A stretch of DNA of 64,000 nucleotides from Shewanella litoralis (GTDB lineage Bacteria; Pseudomonadota; Gammaproteobacteria; Enterobacterales; Shewanellaceae), in NCBI RefSeq assembly GCF_009828585.1, contig NZ_WSRZ01000007.1, forward strand, positions 62,001 through 126,000, written 5' to 3'. Below are positions 17,377 to 27,762 of the stretch, in pieces. The number at the start of each line of letters is the position of its first letter. The first letter of the stretch is position 1. The notes beneath the pieces are model-generated. The model was not told the DNA's origin, searched no databases, and was given only the letters and a program-made list of their open reading frames with translations. Made by a program: the position numbers and the translations under genes.

Positions 17377-18264
17377 ATGCGGATCACCTTAAAGCAATTG
17401 TCTATTTTTAAAGCCATCCATAACTGTGGCCAAATATCTAAAGCGGCTAAAGAGCTGCATTTGTCAGTGCCTGCTGTAAGCATGGCCTTACGCGATTTAG
17501 AAGATTCATTAGGCAGCCGTTTATTTGAGCGCAGCAGTACGGGACTCACCATTAATGATAATGGCGCGGTAATACTACCTTATGCTAACGAAATGCTCTC
17601 AAAAGGCATGGAGTTAGAGCATGTATTTGCTCAAGGTAATAATATTAGAGGCAGTATTAAAGTCGGTTGCAGTAAAACAACGGGCAATTATGTGTTGTCG
17701 CGTAAAATCCCATTATTTAAAATGCAGCACCCCTCTGTCGATATAAAATTAGTCATCAATAACAGTCTTTGTATTGAACAAATGGTGGCTGAAAAAGAAT
17801 TGGATTTGGGTTTTGTAGACGCAAAACCTGGGCTAAAAAACCTATCTCAAGAACCTTGGCTTAAAGACAGACTCTGCATTGTTACTGGATGCAATAATCC
17901 TCTTGTGACAGAAGCCATTACCAGCGAAATATTATCCCAACAACTCTGGGTAATGGACGAGACCATTTCAGTTTCTCGCTTAAGAAATACTCAACTGCTT
18001 AAAAGTGCCAACATTACTATTACTCAAGAGTTATCGATGAACACGATGGGGGCAATTAAACGTGCCATAGGCACCGGTTTTGGAGTCAGTGTACTGCCAC
18101 TTTTAGCGGTTGAGGAAGAGATTATTCGTGGCGAGCTAGTCGAGCTTGCATTAAACCATTGGGATTATTCACGTCATTACTGGGCTATTTATCGTAATGA
18201 TGAACCGCTAACACGTCTTACACGCGAATTTTTAGACTTTAGCGTCCCCACTCCAGCTCAATGA
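17377..18264 (+). CDS. ifcR: LysR-family regulator of the ifc locus
   Basis: A 295-residue LysR-type regulator. The N-terminal winged helix-turn-helix (about 1-60, QISKAAKELHLSVPAVSMALRDLEDSLGSRLFERS) is followed by a periplasmic-binding-protein-like effector domain (about 90-290). It sits next to the porin and ifcA, and its stop overlaps the start of the next gene (ATGA), so the two are translated together. It is the obvious candidate to control ifcA and the porin. The effector is unknown. The ifcR symbol rests on position and type, not on a sequence search. Confidence 0.88.
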   Translation: MRITLKQLSIFKAIHNCGQISKAAKELHLSVPAVSMALRDLEDSLGSRLFERSSTGLTINDNGAVILPYANEMLSKGMELEHVFAQGNNIRGSIKVGCSKTTGNYVLSRKIPLFKMQHPSVDIKLVINNSLCIEQMVAEKELDLGFVDAKPGLKNLSQEPWLKDRLCIVTGCNNPLVTEAITSEILSQQLWVMDETISVSRLRNTQLLKSANITITQELSMNTMGAIKRAIGTGFGVSVLPLLAVEEEIIRGELVELALNHWDYSRHYWAIYRNDEPLTRLTREFLDFSVPTPAQ

Positions 18265-19505
18265 TAAATCAAGATCCTGTCATTCTGGGTTTACTGGCTG
18301 CGACATTGGGGCTGATTTTTTATACCAGTGAACATCCACATCGATATTGGCGTAAATTCTATCGCTGGGTGCCGGTGATGGTTGTGTGTTATGTGATGCC
18401 TTCATTATTTAACACCTTTGGGCTGGTTGACACCTCTGCAAGCCAATTGAGCAGTATTGCCTCGCGCTATATTATGCCGGCTTGCCTCACCCTACTCATC
18501 ATTAGCGTCGATATTAAGTCTATGCTCATGCTTGGCCCTAAGATTATTGTACTTTTTTTAGTGGGTAGTCTCGGTATTGTTCTCGGTGGCCCTTTATCGC
18601 TCTATATTTTCTCGCTGTTGTCACCGGACTTAATTAGTTGGCAAGGTAGCACGGCTGCCTGGCGAGGCATGGCGACTCTTGCGGCTAATTGGGTCGGCGG
18701 CACGGCAAATCAACTGGCGATGAAAGAGGTTTATGCTGTTGATGACAATATGTTTGCCATCATGATCTCTGTGAACGTGGTGTTTTCAGCGCTTTGGATG
18801 TCATTTTTACTCTTTTGTGCCAATCACGCGAAAGTAATAGATAACACCTTAAACGCCGACAATAATGGCATCAATAAACTGGTTGAAAGCATTAATTTGC
18901 GCGACCAATCCCAGTCTACAACTAAATTGTCATTACCTACATTGTCCAGCTATATGGTTATTTTTGCGGTGGGATTTGGGGTCACAGGCTTGGCACATCT
19001 GGGGGCAGATCTATTAGTGCCGTTTTTTAGTCTACACTACCCTCAATCGGAAAAACTCAGCTTCACGTCGCACTTTTTTTGGATTGTTATCATTGTCACC
19101 AGCGTCAGTATTGCGCTGTCTTACACTAAAGTTCGTCGTCTAGAGCGCCAGGGCGCATCGAAAATATCAACCGTGTTACTGTACTTATTAATCGCCACCA
19201 TGGGATTAAAAATGGACTTAACCATGATCAATGACTTTCCTATCTATTTTGCAATTGGCTTTGTCTGGCTGAGTTTTCATGCATTACTGATTTTGATTGC
19301 AGGACTCATCATGAAAGCACCCTTAGCGTATATGGCCATTAGCAGCCAATGTTGTATTGGCGGTGCAGCATCATCGCCAATAGTGGCTATGGCATTTAAT
19401 CGCCACTTAGCTCCCGTTGCGGTTATGTTCTCGGTATTTGGTTATGCCTGGGCCAATTATATGGTGTGGATTTGCGCCGAGTTAATGCGCATGATCAATC
19501 AATAA
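18261..19505 (+). CDS. DUF819 (YjcL-like) multi-pass inner-membrane protein
   Basis: A 414-residue, very hydrophobic protein with about ten membrane segments and the conserved GMATLAANWVGGTANQLAMKEVY stretch near residues 132-156 (motif key: NWVGGTAN), plus a second glycine-rich repeat-like motif CCIGGAASSP near 370. These mark the DUF819 family, which has the look of a two-repeat secondary transporter but no proven substrate. The 4-bp overlap with ifcR suggests joint expression and a role linked to IfcA, perhaps moving a substrate or product across the inner membrane. That link is inference. Confidence 0.85.
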   Translation: MINQDPVILGLLAATLGLIFYTSEHPHRYWRKFYRWVPVMVVCYVMPSLFNTFGLVDTSASQLSSIASRYIMPACLTLLIISVDIKSMLMLGPKIIVLFLVGSLGIVLGGPLSLYIFSLLSPDLISWQGSTAAWRGMATLAANWVGGTANQLAMKEVYAVDDNMFAIMISVNVVFSALWMSFLLFCANHAKVIDNTLNADNNGINKLVESINLRDQSQSTTKLSLPTLSSYMVIFAVGFGVTGLAHLGADLLVPFFSLHYPQSEKLSFTSHFFWIVIIVTSVSIALSYTKVRRLERQGASKISTVLLYLLIATMGLKMDLTMINDFPIYFAIGFVWLSFHALLILIAGLIMKAPLAYMAISSQCCIGGAASSPIVAMAFNRHLAPVAVMFSVFGYAWANYMVWICAELMRMINQ

Positions 19506-19571
19506 AGAGTGGTTCACTAAAATAGCCGCCCATCATCAACGACGGCTCATTGAAGACTAAAAACGCGAAAG

Positions 19572-20477
19572 CTATTGCAAAGGTAAATAGATATCGACCG
19601 ATTGATGCAGCTCGAAGCCCTGCTCAGCGACTTGGCCAACATTGTGCCGCTCAAACATTAATGGGCTATTGCGCACTAAATATTGATGTTGGTTTAACCA
19701 AATACGGTAAAGGTAATCAACTCCAGCATGCAACACTGCATTGATATCACTATTTTGCTTATCGGTTGTTACCGATAATTTTGCATAACGACCTGCAACA
19801 ATAATGTAGGTTTCAATACCCTCTTGTATTAAGCCCGTAGAAGCTAACCTGGATTGCGTTGCTTCATCAAGTGATACACCAATATCCATATGATATGGCT
19901 GTGCTTGTGGCAGACTGTGTACCAGATTAAAGGTTCGACCAACGCCAGATCCTACTGCGTACTGTTGACGCCATCGAATAAAACGCTCGATCGTCTTAGG
20001 CATTGCCTTGGCAGGGCCATTGTGCGTAACGCTAGCCAGCGTTAAGGTATCCATTGACACTATCTCAACATCAGCAGTGAGCATTCCATCTTCAGGTGAC
20101 TGAAACGATTTAAGCGGTTGTTGTTTGGAAAAGAAATTGTTCCAATCCGGCGCTTGCCTGAATGACTGTGGGCTTTGACCAATACTATGGGTGAACGAGT
20201 CAACAAAATCAGCTTCATTGTTATAACCTAAATTTGTCGCGATAGCCTCAAGTGAAATTTGTTCACCAAACCCCAATTGATGGGCCGCCTGCAAACTTTT
20301 AAGTAACTCGACGTATTCCTCAATCGACAAACGGTAGAGCGAGTAAAACAAGTGCTGAAAATGACACGCTGGCAGTTCAGCAATCGTTGCCAGGGTATCA
20401 ATATTCAGTGGCGCTGCAATATTAGAGTCGATATAGGCGAGTGCTTTTTCAAATGCTTGATCGAGTTTATGGCTCAC
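19572..20477 (-). CDS. AraC-family regulator with GyrI-like effector domain
   Basis: A 301-residue protein. The N-terminal double helix-turn-helix of the AraC family (about 5-105, with AELPACHFQHLFYSL and GYNNEADFVDSFTHSIGQSPQSFR) is followed by a GyrI-like/effector-binding domain (about 130-300). This is the reverse of classical AraC order and is seen in Rob- and SAV-type regulators that bind small hydrophobic molecules. It converges on the DUF819 gene with a 66-bp gap and is not obviously part of the ifc unit. Target genes are unknown. Confidence 0.85.
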   Translation of the reverse strand: MSHKLDQAFEKALAYIDSNIAAPLNIDTLATIAELPACHFQHLFYSLYRLSIEEYVELLKSLQAAHQLGFGEQISLEAIATNLGYNNEADFVDSFTHSIGQSPQSFRQAPDWNNFFSKQQPLKSFQSPEDGMLTADVEIVSMDTLTLASVTHNGPAKAMPKTIERFIRWRQQYAVGSGVGRTFNLVHSLPQAQPYHMDIGVSLDEATQSRLASTGLIQEGIETYIIVAGRYAKLSVTTDKQNSDINAVLHAGVDYLYRIWLNQHQYLVRNSPLMFERHNVGQVAEQGFELHQSVDIYLPLQ

Positions 20478-20499
20478 TTGTTTTCCTTAATGGCCTAAA

Positions 20500-20536
20500 A
20501 TAAAAAGACCTAGACAGTATGCCTAGGTCTTTTTTA
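20500..20536 (-). terminator. ppiD terminator
   Basis: AAAAAGACCTA (20502-20512) pairs with TAGGTCTTTTT (20524-20534). A T run follows on the minus strand. It lies between the ppiD stop and the start of the AraC-type gene. Confidence 0.9.
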
Positions 20537-20603
20537 CTTCACTAATTTAACTGACTAAATCGAATTGACGCTAAGATGATTAACGCAATTTATTGTCATT
20601 TAA

Positions 20604-22481
20604 TTATTCAGCTACTGGATACTCAATTTCAGCATCAGCTTTTAGTGTAGCAATCACTGCACGGTAATCGGCTTCGCTATACTGTGGCGCTAAACGTTGC
20701 TTAAGGGTGTTAATTAAGTTGTCATTAATCCCTTGAGCTTCATTCACTTTATCAACCACAATAACCGCATAACCCGTTGCTAACGCAGCAGTATCAATCG
20801 TGACACTGTTTGCTGCTGGAGCGGCAATCTTAAAGGCTTTATCGGTAATCGCTTGATCGATATCTTGATTAAAACGGCCTAAGTTAGGCAATGCGGTTAA
20901 TGTTGCACCGTCTAGCGTGTCGTTACCTGCTTTTAACTGAGCCATAAATTCGGCTGCTTTTTCACGAGCGGTTTCATTGGCTTTATCTTGCTTTAAGCGG
21001 TCGCTAATTCCAGATTTAACATCTGCAAATGGCATAGTGCCTGCCATAGTGTGTTGTTTCATACGAATAACAATCACATGGTTCGGCGCTAATTCAATCA
21101 CATCACTGTTCATGCCGCTGGCTAATACCTGGTCAGAGAAAGCCGCTTTAATAAACTCAGGATTGTTAAATTGTGCTGGGACATTGTCACGCGAAAATAA
21201 CGCAGTAGTTTGCACTTTACCGCCAACAGCTTGCGCAGTTTCACTTAACGTGTCAGGAATTTCATAGCTCGTATCAGCAAGCTTGCTTTGTAAGCCATAA
21301 AACACATCAAGTGCTTTCTTTTCTTGCAGCTGTGCAACAATCTTGGCTTTTATATCAGCAAATGCTGTGGCTTGGCTTGCTTGCAGGTCAAGTAACTTAA
21401 TGATGTGGTAACCAAACTCACTCTTAACCACTGGCGATATCTGGTCTTGTTGTAGCGCAAATAATGCTTCATCAAATGCAGGATCCATCACGCCTTGTTC
21501 AAACCAATCTAATTGACCGCCTTGCTCTGCACTTAATTGATCGTCTGAGTCGGTTTTAGCAACTTCTGCAAAATCTTCACCATTATTAAGCTTAGCTGCA
21601 ATCGCCTCAGCTTTGGCTTTATCGGCACTTTCATCGTCAGTAGCAGCAACAAATATGTGCGCAGCTAAGCGTTTTTCAGGCGTTTGGTATTGCGATTGAT
21701 GCTCGTCGTAATATGCTTTGACTTCTTCATCGGTCGTTGCGCTGTTTTTAGCCATATCAGCGGCGTTAAGCTCAACATATTCTAGACTGACTTGCTCTGG
21801 GCTCATAAACTGAGCGAGGTTAGCATCGTAATAGCTTTGAGCTTCTTCGTCAGACACGGTAGCCGTTGATAAGAAAGGCGTAGAATCAACCACTAAATAA
21901 CGAATATCACGAGTTTGACCTTGAACTTGGGCAAGCTGTTTAGCTTCACCATCAAGCACAAACTCACTGCCCACTAATGCGTTTAATAATTGACGACGTG
22001 TCATATCAACGCGCATCATGTTTCTAAAACTGGTGGTTTGATAGCCCAGTTGACGTAATACCGCTAAGTAACGGTCATTATCAAATTTACCATCTGTTTG
22101 GAATGCAGGCTCTTCGATGATGGCTTTCTTGATTTGCTCATCAGACACACGTAAACCTAATTTACTAGCAGCCTGATCAATCAACTTATCTGCTACTAAA
22201 CGGTCTAGCACGCCTTGCTTAATGCCATTCATGTAGTTGTCATCAGCGGCTAATGCATTAAACATTTCGCCTAGCTGTTGCTCAATACGTGAGCGCTCAT
22301 TTTGGAAAGCATTTTCCAACTCGCTAGCGCTAACTTCTTCACCATTAACGATCGCGGCAGGTACACCTGTGTTAGAGCCTAAATAGCTGCTGACACCGGC
22401 AAAAGCAAAAGAAAGTATCACAAGCACTAGAATTGTTTTAGCAACAACCCCTTGTGATCCTTCACGGATTTTTTCTAACAT
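20604..22481 (-). CDS. ppiD: PpiD, membrane-anchored periplasmic folding chaperone
   Basis: 625 residues. A short cytoplasmic N-terminus and one membrane anchor (about 14-34, AKTILVLVILSFAFAGVSSYL) are followed by a SurA-like chaperone region and a central parvulin domain (about 265-355, with AAHIFVA and GGQLDWFEQG). PpiD sits at the SecYEG exit and helps outer-membrane and periplasmic proteins fold. It follows hupB as in E. coli. Two hairpins lie between hupB and ppiD. Confidence 0.95.
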   Translation of the reverse strand: MLEKIREGSQGVVAKTILVLVILSFAFAGVSSYLGSNTGVPAAIVNGEEVSASELENAFQNERSRIEQQLGEMFNALAADDNYMNGIKQGVLDRLVADKLIDQAASKLGLRVSDEQIKKAIIEEPAFQTDGKFDNDRYLAVLRQLGYQTTSFRNMMRVDMTRRQLLNALVGSEFVLDGEAKQLAQVQGQTRDIRYLVVDSTPFLSTATVSDEEAQSYYDANLAQFMSPEQVSLEYVELNAADMAKNSATTDEEVKAYYDEHQSQYQTPEKRLAAHIFVAATDDESADKAKAEAIAAKLNNGEDFAEVAKTDSDDQLSAEQGGQLDWFEQGVMDPAFDEALFALQQDQISPVVKSEFGYHIIKLLDLQASQATAFADIKAKIVAQLQEKKALDVFYGLQSKLADTSYEIPDTLSETAQAVGGKVQTTALFSRDNVPAQFNNPEFIKAAFSDQVLASGMNSDVIELAPNHVIVIRMKQHTMAGTMPFADVKSGISDRLKQDKANETAREKAAEFMAQLKAGNDTLDGATLTALPNLGRFNQDIDQAITDKAFKIAAPAANSVTIDTAALATGYAVIVVDKVNEAQGINDNLINTLKQRLAPQYSEADYRAVIATLKADAEIEYPVAE

Positions 22482-22510
22482 CTGAATTCTCGCTTGTTGC
22501 GATTAATAAA

Positions 22511-22546
22511 ATAAAAAGGCGCATCACCTTGTGGATGCGCCTTAAT
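22511..22546 (-). terminator. strong hairpin with T run just upstream of ppiD
   Basis: On the minus strand AAGGCGCATC-CACAAGGT-GATGCGCCTT is followed by TTTATTTTATT. A TATAAT hexamer (22551-22556 on the complement) lies only about 8 bp before it. The hairpin may stop read-through from hupB, or it may be a 5' leader or attenuator for ppiD. Confidence 0.7.
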
Positions 22547-22635
22547 GTAAATTATATGGAGTTATCAGACGCTACCACGGGTATGACCCAATACTCCCAA
22601 TATTCATTATGTTATACATAACAATATTGCTTTTC

Positions 22636-22663
22636 GTAAAAAGCACCGCCTAAGCAGTGCTTG
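22636..22663 (-). terminator. hupB terminator
   Basis: On the minus strand AAGCAC (complement of 22657-22662) pairs with GTGCTT (complement of 22641-22646), followed by TTTTACG. It lies about 40 bp after the hupB stop. Confidence 0.65.
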
Positions 22664-22701
22664 TATTACGAATGCCTTACAAAGGCTACGTTGCTAACGA
22701 T

Positions 22702-22974
22702 TTAGTTAACAGCGTCTTTTAGCGCTTTGCCAGCTTTGAACGCAGGAATGTTCGCAGCAGCAATTTTAATTTCTTTACCCGTTTGTGGGTTACGGCCAGT
22801 ACGTTCAGCACGTTGACGTACTTCAAATGTACCAAAACCAACTAGAGAAATCTTATCGCCTTCTTTAAGACCTTCAGTTACCGCAGCGATAAATGAGTCT
22901 AGTGCGCGGCCAGCAGCAGCTTTAGAAATATCAGCACCAGATGCGATTTTCTCGATTAGTTCAGATTTGTTCAT
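22702..22974 (-). CDS. hupB: HU-beta nucleoid protein
   Basis: 90 residues starting at [11 protein letters not shown] (ATG at 22974, preceded by AAGGGGATG). The frame is open upstream, but those residues are not part of HU. The DNA-binding beta-arm signature [21 protein letters not shown] is present in its usual place (residues about 46-66), and length matches HU. HU bends and compacts DNA non-specifically. It is located between lon and ppiD as in E. coli. Confidence 0.97.
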   Translation of the reverse strand: MNKSELIEKIASGADISKAAAGRALDSFIAAVTEGLKEGDKISLVGFGTFEVRQRAERTGRNPQTGKEIKIAAANIPAFKAGKALKDAVN

Positions 22975-23113
22975 GTCATCCCCTTGAATGTTATTGTCGC
23001 GCCGCAACCAAATCCGTGTTTAGAGCGGTCTGCGGAGGCTTTATTGTAATAAGTTTGATAACACATCAAACCTAGTATGAAAACCAAAAAAATAAAATTG
23101 GATACAGCTCAAA

Positions 23114-23145
23114 GTCAGATGCCCCAAGGGCTTGGTGCGTCTGAC
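23114..23145 (-). terminator. hairpin in the lon-hupB gap
   Basis: GTCAGA (23114-23119) pairs with TCTGAC (23140-23145), with an inner CCAAG/CTTGG stem at 23124-23135. On the minus strand it is followed by TTTGAGC, a weak T run, so termination is possible but uncertain. It lies about 95 bp past the lon stop. Confidence 0.5.
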
Positions 23146-23237
23146 TCTCCACAGACCTAGGCTACCACAGGTCAGCGTTTTGTTAAGCCCCTTTTTTCAT
23201 TTTTTTTATGCTCTACAGCAATTTTTTAACTGATAAG

Positions 23238-25589
23238 CTATTTTTTAACCACTTCAAAGCCTTCTACTGGTCGCTCAAGCGCCAGTTTCAAGACTTCATC
23301 AACCCAACGCACAGGATGAATAGTTAAATCAGCAATCACATTTGCTGGAATTTCTTCCAGATCTCGCTCATTTTCTTTAGGAATCAACACGTGTTTGATC
23401 CCACCGCGATGTGCTGCCAGTAACTTTTCTTTTAATCCACCAATCGGTAGCACTTCACCACGCAAGGTTATTTCACCTGTCATGGCCACATCACTGCGCA
23501 CTGGATTGCCGGTTAAGCTAGAAACTAACGCAGTACACATTGCCGCGCCCGCTGAAGGACCATCTTTTGGTGTCGCGCCTTCAGGTACGTGCACATGAAT
23601 ATCACGTTTTTCATAAAAGTCGCCGTTAATACCAAGGTTTTCAGCGCGAGCACGCACAACCGTCATCGCCGCTTGAATCGACTCTTTCATGACATCGCCA
23701 AGCGAACCGGTATAGGTTAGCTTACCTTTACCAGCAACAGAGGTGGCTTCGATTGTTAATAAATCACCGCCAACTTGAGTCCAGGCAAGACCAGTTACCT
23801 GGCCAATTTGGTTGCTTGATTCCGCTTTACCAAAGTCAAAACGTTGCACGCCTAAGAAAGACTTAAGGTTATCTTGATTAACTTCAACCACTTTAACGGT
23901 TTTGTCTAACAAAATTTGCTTAACGACTTTACGGCATATTTTAGACAATTCGCGCTCTAAAGAACGCACACCGGCTTCACGGGTGTAATAGCGAATAATC
24001 CCTAATATGGCGCTGTCATCAACCTTAATTTCTTTGGCTTTCAGGCCATTACGCTCAACTTGTTTTGGCAATAAATGTTGCTTAGCAATATTGAGCTTTT
24101 CATCTTCGGTATAACCCGCTAAACGAATAACTTCCATACGGTCAAGTAACGGACCTGGAATATCCATTGAGTTAGACGTTGCCACGAACATCACATCAGA
24201 CAAGTCATAGTCGACTTCTAAGTAATGGTCGTTAAAGGTCGCATTTTGCTCAGGATCAAGTACTTCTAATAATGCCGACGATGGATCGCCACGCATGTCA
24301 GAACTCATCTTGTCGATTTCATCAAGTAAGAATAATGGGTTTTTAACGCCCACTTTAGCCATTTTTTGAATGACTTTACCTGGCATAGAACCAATATAAG
24401 TTCGGCGATGACCGCGAATTTCTGCTTCATCGCGAACGCCGCCTAATGCTACGCGCACATATTTACGACCTGTCGCTTTCGCAATGGATTGGCCTAGTGA
24501 GGTTTTACCGACACCTGGAGGACCAACTAAGCACAAAATTGGACCTTTAAGTTGTTTCACTCGGCTTTGTACCGCTAGATACTCAAGAATACGCTCTTTG
24601 ACTTTTTCAAGACCATGATGGTCCATGTCGAGCACTTCTTGTGCTTTGGCTAAGTCACGCTTAATTTTAGAGCGTTGCTTCCAAGGCACTGACGTCATCC
24701 AATCAACATAGCTGCGAACCACGGTCGCTTCTGCTGACATCGGTGACATCATTTTCAATTTATTGAGTTCAGCACTGGCTTTTTCTTTGGCATCACTTGG
24801 CATGCCAGCTTCTTCAATTTTACGCGCCAATACTTCAAATTCGTCGTGGCTTTCGTCAATGTCGCCTAATTCTTTTTGAATGGCTTTCATTTGCTCATTC
24901 AAATAGTATTCGCGCTGACTTTTTTCCATCTGCTTTTTAACGCGGGTACGGATACGTTTTTCAACTTGCAATAAGTCGATTTCCGATTCCATCATCGCCA
25001 TTAAATATTCAAGACGTTCGCCAACGTTGATCATTTCTAATACCGATTGCTTGTCTTCAAGCTTTAACGGCATGTGCGCGGCCATGGTATCGGCCAAACG
25101 CGCGGCTTCATCAATACCCGATAATGAAGTAAGAACCTCAGGTGGGATTTTCTTATTGAGCTTGATGTAGCCTTCAAACTGACCGATAGCACTGCGAACC
25201 AGCACTTCTTCTTCCTTGTCGCTTAATGCTTGCGATTCAAGGTATTGGGCTGTGGCGGCAAAGAATTCTTCTTCTTGGGTGTAGCGAGTAATTTTAGCGC
25301 GCTGACCACCTTCTACTAACACCTTTACGGTGCCGTCAGGCAATTTAAGCAACTGTAAAATAGAGGCCACGGTACCGATATCAAAAATATCGTCTTTTGT
25401 GGGCTCATCTAAATCAGCATCTCGCTGAGCAACCAGTAAAATTTGTTTGTCTTGTTCCATTGCCGATTCTAGGCAACGAATAGATTTTTCCCGTCCTACG
25501 AATAGCGGAATTACCATATGCGGATAAACCACCACATCTCGCAGTGGTAATACGGGGAGTTCGATATGCGCTTCACGCTCTTGGGTCAT
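23238..25589 (-). CDS. lon: Lon ATP-dependent protease
   Basis: 783 residues, the usual Lon length. An N-terminal substrate-binding domain and coiled coil (about 1-300) are followed by an AAA+ module with Walker [10 protein letters not shown] (about 357) and Walker B LFLLDEID, then the C-terminal Ser-Lys protease domain with [11 protein letters not shown] around the catalytic serine (about 680). It degrades misfolded and many regulatory proteins in the cytoplasm. It lies downstream of clpX behind a terminator and has its own heat-shock-like promoter. Confidence 0.98.
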   Translation of the reverse strand: MTQEREAHIELPVLPLRDVVVYPHMVIPLFVGREKSIRCLESAMEQDKQILLVAQRDADLDEPTKDDIFDIGTVASILQLLKLPDGTVKVLVEGGQRAKITRYTQEEEFFAATAQYLESQALSDKEEEVLVRSAIGQFEGYIKLNKKIPPEVLTSLSGIDEAARLADTMAAHMPLKLEDKQSVLEMINVGERLEYLMAMMESEIDLLQVEKRIRTRVKKQMEKSQREYYLNEQMKAIQKELGDIDESHDEFEVLARKIEEAGMPSDAKEKASAELNKLKMMSPMSAEATVVRSYVDWMTSVPWKQRSKIKRDLAKAQEVLDMDHHGLEKVKERILEYLAVQSRVKQLKGPILCLVGPPGVGKTSLGQSIAKATGRKYVRVALGGVRDEAEIRGHRRTYIGSMPGKVIQKMAKVGVKNPLFLLDEIDKMSSDMRGDPSSALLEVLDPEQNATFNDHYLEVDYDLSDVMFVATSNSMDIPGPLLDRMEVIRLAGYTEDEKLNIAKQHLLPKQVERNGLKAKEIKVDDSAILGIIRYYTREAGVRSLERELSKICRKVVKQILLDKTVKVVEVNQDNLKSFLGVQRFDFGKAESSNQIGQVTGLAWTQVGGDLLTIEATSVAGKGKLTYTGSLGDVMKESIQAAMTVVRARAENLGINGDFYEKRDIHVHVPEGATPKDGPSAGAAMCTALVSSLTGNPVRSDVAMTGEITLRGEVLPIGGLKEKLLAAHRGGIKHVLIPKENERDLEEIPANVIADLTIHPVRWVDEVLKLALERPVEGFEVVKK

Positions 25590-25628
25590 GGCTCGATTCC
25601 GTTTAATGAAATAGACTTAATACTGAGT

Positions 25629-25656
25629 ATATTGGGGTGATGTTGTCAGTTTCAAT
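25629..25656 (-). promoter_or_regulatory. sigma-32-like heat-shock promoter of lon
   Basis: The minus strand reads ATTGAAA, a 12-base spacer, then CCCCAATAT, close to the sigma-32 consensus CTTGAAA/CCCCATNT. It lies about 40 bp before the lon ATG. Lon is a heat-shock protein in E. coli, so the placement fits. Confidence 0.75.
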
Positions 25657-25662
25657 GGTCAA

Positions 25663-25691
25663 TACGAAAAAAGGAGCCCAATGGACTCCTT
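25663..25691 (-). terminator. clpX terminator
   Basis: On the minus strand AAGGAGTCCATTGGGCTCCTT forms a hairpin followed by TTTTCG. It lies 30 bp after the clpX stop, upstream of the lon promoter, so lon is separately transcribed. Confidence 0.85.
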
Positions 25692-25720
25692 ATTTTTCAA
25701 TTTACTGACTATCAGGGTAA

Positions 25721-27001
25721 TTATTGTTCGCCAGAAGCGGCCTGAGTCTCGGTGTTTTCGTAAATTAAGATTGGTGCTGACTCGCCTTTTACCACAGACT
25801 CATCAATAACCGCTTTAATCACGCCATCAGTAGATGGAATGTCGTACATAGTGTCTAGCAAGATGCCTTCAACAATTGAACGTAATCCACGCGCACCGGT
25901 TTTACGAGACATGGCTTTATTGGCAATGGCGAGTAATGCATCTTCGCGAAATTCAAGTTCCACGTTTTCCATTTCAAATAACGCACCATATTGCTTGGTC
26001 AATGCATTTTTAGGCTCAGATAAAATCTGTACTAGTGCAGCTTCATCTAACTCAGTTAGCGTAGCGACAACCGGTAAACGACCAATAAATTCAGGTATTA
26101 AACCAAATTTAATTAAATCGCCTGGTTCAACTTGGCCTAAAATCTGTGAAATAGTCGCTTTGTCGGCTTCGCCTTTCACTTCTGCACCAAAACCAATGCC
26201 AGTACCTGTGTGTGCTCGTTGCTCAATGACTTTTTCAAGTCCTGCGAATGCACCACCACAAATAAACAGAATCTTTGAGGTATCTACCTGCAAAAACTCT
26301 TGTTGTGGGTGTTTACGACCGCCTTGTGGCGGAACAGAAGCAACAGTACCTTCAATGAGCTTAAGCAATGCTTGCTGAACACCTTCGCCCGATACGTCAC
26401 GGGTGATTGAAGGGTTGTCAGACTTACGGCTAATTTTGTCAATTTCATCGATATAAACAATGCCACGCTCAGCTTTTTCAACATCGTAGTCGCATTTTTG
26501 CAGTAGCTTTTGAATGATGTTTTCAACATCCTCCCCCACATAACCGGCTTCGGTTAGCGTGGTGGCATCAGCCATTGCAAAAGGAACATTGAGTGAACGG
26601 GCTAGCGTTTCTGCTAATAAGGTTTTACCGCTACCGGTTGGACCAATAAGTAAAATATTACTTTTACCTAGCTCAACACCACCTTTAACGGAACCATTAC
26701 GTAACCGCTTGTAGTGGTTATAAACCGCAACCGCCAACACTTTTTTTGCTTTGTCTTGACCGATGACATAATCATCAAGATGCTCGCGTAACTCATGTGG
26801 TGTCGGTAACTTGTCTTCATCGCGCTTTGGAGAAATCTCTTTGATTTCTTCACGGATGATGTCGTTGCATAAATCAACACATTCATCGCACACGTATACC
26901 GATGGGCCAGCAATGAGCTTTCTCACTTCATGCTGACTTTTTCCGCAAAAAGAGCAGTACAGCAGTTTGCCGCTGTCACCGTTATTTTTGTTATCGCCCA
27001 T
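25721..27001 (-). CDS. clpX: ClpX, ATPase subunit of ClpXP
   Basis: 426 residues. The N-terminal zinc-binding domain (CSFC near 17 and CDEC near 38), AAA+ domain with Walker A GPTGSGKT, the ClpP-docking IGF loop (TGIGFGAEV), and sensor and arginine motifs are all present. ClpX unfolds tagged substrates and feeds them to ClpP. It follows clpP across a 133-bp gap with the same orientation. Confidence 0.98.
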   Translation of the reverse strand: MGDNKNNGDSGKLLYCSFCGKSQHEVRKLIAGPSVYVCDECVDLCNDIIREEIKEISPKRDEDKLPTPHELREHLDDYVIGQDKAKKVLAVAVYNHYKRLRNGSVKGGVELGKSNILLIGPTGSGKTLLAETLARSLNVPFAMADATTLTEAGYVGEDVENIIQKLLQKCDYDVEKAERGIVYIDEIDKISRKSDNPSITRDVSGEGVQQALLKLIEGTVASVPPQGGRKHPQQEFLQVDTSKILFICGGAFAGLEKVIEQRAHTGTGIGFGAEVKGEADKATISQILGQVEPGDLIKFGLIPEFIGRLPVVATLTELDEAALVQILSEPKNALTKQYGALFEMENVELEFREDALLAIANKAMSRKTGARGLRSIVEGILLDTMYDIPSTDGVIKAVIDESVVKGESAPILIYENTETQAASGEQ

Positions 27002-27134
27002 TATTCTACCTCTGGTTGCAGCCTAGACCTTACATCTGAGCTCTGCTTGTTCGATATGCTTACTGGCTGTGCATCTGGATTATTCATTCACTAGAATGAA
27101 GAATAACCCAGTCACAATAAAAAATCAGCCTGTA

Positions 27135-27746
27135 TTAACTACGAGTTGTTAATACCGAATCCACTAGACCATATTCAACCGCTTGTGGAGCACTCATAAA
27201 ATTGTCACGATCGGTATCACGCTCTATCACTTCAAGCGGTTGGCCTGTGTGATCGGCTAGCATTTGGTTTAACTTATTCTTAATACCCAGGATTTCCTGT
27301 GCGTGGATAGCAATATCTGACGCCTGGCCTTGGAAACCGCCTAATGGCTGATGGATCATTACGCGTGAGTTAGGTAAACAATGACGTTTACCTTTAGTAC
27401 CACCGGCAAGTAAAAATGCACCCATGCTTGCAGCCTGGCCCATGCACACTGTACTGACGTTTGGCTTAATAAACTGCATGGTGTCATAAATTGCCATGCC
27501 CGCAGTAACTGAACCACCTGGTGAATTGATATAGAGGTAAATATCTTTATCTGGGCTTTCTGACTCAAGGAACAATAACTGAGCAACAATGAGGTTAGCC
27601 ATATGTTCTTCAACCTGGCCAACTAAAAAAATAACACGCTCTTTTAATAGACGAGAGTAAATATCGTAAGAGCGTTCACCTTTTGCTGTTTGTTCAACAA
27701 CCATAGGTACAAGCGCATTGAGTACTGATTCTGGTGCTTTATGCAT
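27135..27746 (-). CDS. clpP: ClpP, serine protease subunit of ClpXP/ClpAP
   Basis: 203 residues with the catalytic triad Ser107 (GQAASMG), His132 (MIHQPLGG) and Asp181 (DTDRDNF), and the conserved [12 protein letters not shown] loop. Tetradecameric ClpP is the proteolytic chamber for ClpX. It lies between tig and clpX, with a hairpin in the gap to tig. Confidence 0.98.
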   Translation of the reverse strand: MHKAPESVLNALVPMVVEQTAKGERSYDIYSRLLKERVIFLVGQVEEHMANLIVAQLLFLESESPDKDIYLYINSPGGSVTAGMAIYDTMQFIKPNVSTVCMGQAASMGAFLLAGGTKGKRHCLPNSRVMIHQPLGGFQGQASDIAIHAQEILGIKNKLNQMLADHTGQPLEVIERDTDRDNFMSAPQAVEYGLVDSVLTTRS

Positions 27747-27762
27747 TATTCATTTCCCTAAA

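Noticed and set aside
19550-19744. 64-codon plus-strand frame at the end of the AraC-type gene
   Set aside because: It overlaps the real minus-strand gene and has no domain or start signal.
25839-26378. 179-codon plus-strand frame opposite clpX
   Set aside because: Antisense shadow of a highly conserved gene; composition is low-complexity Ser/Ala/Pro with no domain.
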